From Pontederia crassipes (lineage: Eukaryota > Streptophyta > Magnoliopsida > Commelinales > Pontederiaceae), in contig JAUKPH010000022.1 of assembly GCA_030549335.1 (NCBI GenBank), positions 372,001 through 436,000 of the forward strand: a stretch of DNA of 64,000 nucleotides, read 5' to 3'. The translations under genes and the position numbers were made by a program. The notes below the pieces were generated by a model that did not search any database, was not told where the DNA came from, and saw only the letters and a program-made list of their open reading frames with translations. Each line of letters opens with the position of its first letter. Positions within the stretch are counted from its first letter, which is position 1. Of this stretch, positions 61,748-64,000 are shown in pieces.

Positions 61748-64000
61748 TATCTTTGATTGTAACGGTTCAACTTCGGTTAGAAATAGAGTTTAAGTTCTAA
61801 AGATCTATCACCACTTAGGGCACCCAAAGGTTGTAATAAGTATCTATAACATATAGCTTTGAACCTTACTCTAATACTCTAATCCCCAAGAGCGTTATCT
61901 TTGATTGTAACGGTTCAACTTCGGTTTGAAATAGAGTTAAAGTTCCAAAGATCTATCACCTCTTAGGGCACCCAAAGGTTGTAATAAGTATCTATAACTT
62001 ATTGCTTTGAACCTTACTCTAAGACTCTAATCCCCAAGAGCGTTATCTTTGATTGTAACGGTTCAACTTCGGTTTGAAATAGAGTTAAAGTTCTAAAGAT
62101 CTATCACCTCTTAGAACACCCAAAGGTTGTAATAAGTGTCTATAACTTATAGCTTTGAACCTAACTCTAAGACTCTAATCCCCAAGAGCGTTATCTTTGA
62201 TTGTAACGGTTCAACTTCGGTTTGAAATAGAGTTAAAGTTCTAAAGATCTATCACCACTTAGAACACCCAAAGGTTGTAATAAGTGTCTATAACTTATAG
62301 CTTTGAACCTAACTCTAAGACTCTAATCCCCAAGAGTGTTATCTTTGATTGTAACGGTTCAACTTCGGTTTGAAATAGAGTTAAAGTTCTAAAGATCTAT
62401 CACCTCTTAGGGCACCCAAAGGTTGTAATAAGTATCTATAACTTATAGCTTTGAACCTTACTCAAAGACTCTAATCCCCAAGAGCGTTATGTTTGATTGG
62501 AACGGTTCAACTTCGGTTTGAAATAGAGTTAAAGTTCTAAAGATCTATCACCTCTTAGAGCACCCAAAGGTTGTAATAAGTATCTATAACTTATAGCCTT
62601 GAACCTTACTCTAATACTCTAATCCCCAAGAGCGTTATCTTTGATTGTAACGGTTCAACTCCGGTTTGAAATAGAGTTAAAGTTCTAAAGATCTATCACC
62701 TCTTAGGGCACCCAAAGGTTGTAATAAGTGTCTATAACTTATACCTTTGAACCTTACTCTAATACTCTAATCCCCAAGAGCGTTATCTTTGATTGTAACG
62801 GTTCAACTTCGGTTTGAAATAGAGTTAAAGTTCTAAAGATCTATCACCTCTTAGGGCACCCAAAGGTTGTAATAAGTATCTATAACTTATACCTTTGAAC
62901 CTTACTCTAAGACTCTAATCCCCAAGAGCGTTATCTTTGATTGTAACGGTTCAACTTTGGTTTGAAATAGAGTTAAAGTTCTAAAGATCTATCACCTCTT
63001 AGGGCACCCAAAGGTTGTAATAAGTATCTATAACTTATACCTTTGAACCTTACTCTAAGACTCTAATCCCCAAGAGCGTTATCTTTGATTGTAACGGTTC
63101 AACTTCGGTTTGAAATAGAGTTAATGTTCTAAAGATCTATCACCTCCTAGGGCACCCAAAGGTTGTAATAAGTATCTATAACTTATAGCTTTGAACCTTA
63201 CTCTAATACTCTAATCCCCAAGAGCGTTATCTTTGATTGTAACGGTTCAACTTCGGTTTGAAATAGAGTTAAAGTTCTAAAGATCTATCACCACTTAGAA
63301 CACCCAAAGGTTGTAATAAGTGTCTATAACTTATAGCTTTGAACCTAACTCTAAGACTCTAATCCCCAAGAGCGTTATCTTTGATTGTAACGGTTCAACT
63401 TCGGTTTGAAATAGAGTTAAAGTTCTAAAGATCTATCACCTCTTAGGGCACCCAAAGGTTGTAATAAGTATCTATAACTTATAGCTTTGAACCTTACTCA
63501 AAGACTCTAATCCCCAAGAGCGTTATGTTTGATTGGAACGGTTCAACTTCGGTTTGAAATAGAGTTAAAGTTCTAAAGATCTATCACCTCTTAGGGCACC
63601 CAAAGGTTGTAATAAGTATCTTTAACTTATAGCCTTGAACCTTACTCTAATACTCTAATCCCCAAGAGCGTTATCTTTGATTGTAACGGTTCAACTCCGG
63701 TTTGAAATAGAGTTAAAGTTCTAAAGATCTATCACCTCTTAGGGTACCCAAAGGTTGTAATAAGTGTCTATAACTTATACCTTTGAACCTTACTCTAAGA
63801 CTCTAATCCCGAAGAGCGTTATCTTTGATTGTAACGGTTCAACTTCGGTTTGAAATAGAGTTAAAGTTCTAAAGATCTATCACCTCTTAGGGCACCCAAA
63901 GGTTGTAATAAGTATCTATAACTTATAGCTTTGAACCTTACTCTAAGACTCTAATCCCCAAGAGCGTTATCTTTGATTGTAACGGTTCAACTTCGGTTTG
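61748..64000. repeat. Final right-domain segment, copies of 57.2 and 58.9 kb regions
   Basis: From here to about 62760 the sequence matches 57175-58170 at +4592 bp (31 monomers plus 4), sharing CGGTTAGAAATAG, CTATAACATATAG and TTAGAGCACC. From about 62867 to the end it matches 58867-60000 at exactly +4000 bp (27 monomers plus 4), sharing TTAATGTTCT, ATCTTTAAC (59616/63616) and AGGGTACCC. The window stops inside a monomer. Confidence 0.85.

Larger units (their letters stand above)
1..64000. repeat. 148-bp satellite DNA array, complete window
   Basis: Every line of the window is a copy of one 148-bp monomer in head-to-tail, same-strand orientation. Setting monomer position 1 at ATCACC, the repeat starts at 1, 149, 297, 445 and so on, and still runs at 63879. 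I counted 432 complete monomers plus a 122-bp partial. Forty-one indel events were found: thirty-two -1, four +1, three +3, one -6 and one -33. They sum to -58 bp and explain the phase exactly. No inversion, transposon insertion, gene or unique sequence interrupts the array. Each frame meets stop codons within one or two monomers, so the array is non-coding. The period of 148 is not a multiple of 3, so reading frame drifts by one base per monomer. A eukaryotic satellite is certain; family and chromosome position are unknown. Confidence 0.98.

Noticed and set aside
1..64000. CRISPR array
   Set aside because: The repeat is 148 bp and contiguous with no variable spacers, and no cas-like coding sequence is present.
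1..64000. tRNA, 5S rRNA or snRNA origin of the monomer
   Set aside because: I see no A/B box pair in correct spacing, no cloverleaf, and no stretch recognisable as 5S or U-snRNA in either strand of the consensus.

Overview
The whole 64 kb window is one uninterrupted tandem satellite-DNA array. The monomer is 148 bp, AT-rich (the consensus I derived has 53 G/C of 148, about 36%), and every copy lies in the same orientation. I found no protein-coding gene, RNA gene, transposon, CRISPR array or unique-sequence island. Counting from base 1 there are 432 complete monomers, then a 122-bp partial one from 63879 to the end. The 41 small indels I located (net -58 bp) account exactly for the phase from start to end. 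Such an array with higher-order repeats (HORs) indicates a eukaryotic nuclear chromosome, in a centromeric, pericentromeric or other heterochromatic block. I do not recognise the satellite family and cannot name the organism or say whether it is plant or animal.

Left domain (1 to about 35.2 kb). Monomer classes follow a set order, with a 3-monomer (444 bp) motif as a basic unit. The first 7.1 kb is a mosaic of blocks that recur at offsets of 1331, 3549 and 5473 bp. From 7102 to 32688 there are three successive copies of a 52-monomer HOR: 7102-14792 and 24998-32688 are 7691 bp each, and 14793-24997 is 10205 bp because it carries an extra 17-monomer (2514 bp) tandem duplication. Copies differ by only a handful of substitutions, so the amplification looks recent. 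A conversion-like patch near 28.2-28.6 kb distinguishes the third copy. A fourth copy starts at 32689 but loses the pattern within two monomers.

Middle domain (about 35.2 to 44.9 kb). Here are a 13-monomer-offset duplication (35.25 and 37.18 kb), an island of right-domain-type monomers (about 38.24-40.08 kb), and two tandem copies of a 16-monomer unit (40084-42451 and 42452-44819). The domain ends at a monomer cut to 115 bp by a 33-bp deletion (44820-44934).

Right domain (44935 to 64000). Left-domain monomer classes disappear and a different set takes over, ordered as a 7- or 8-monomer HOR (8-mers of 1184 bp at 46415 and 47599). This is nested in a longer 33/35-monomer repeat (47599 to 57658) and in shorter re-duplications toward the end. 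A patch at 61505-61747 bears two out-of-register scars and resembles the segment just right of the 44.9 kb boundary.

Almost all rearrangements are exact multiples of the monomer. This points to homologous unequal exchange or conversion between aligned monomers; the few out-of-register junctions are reported separately. Centromere function, transcription and protein binding cannot be shown from sequence alone.
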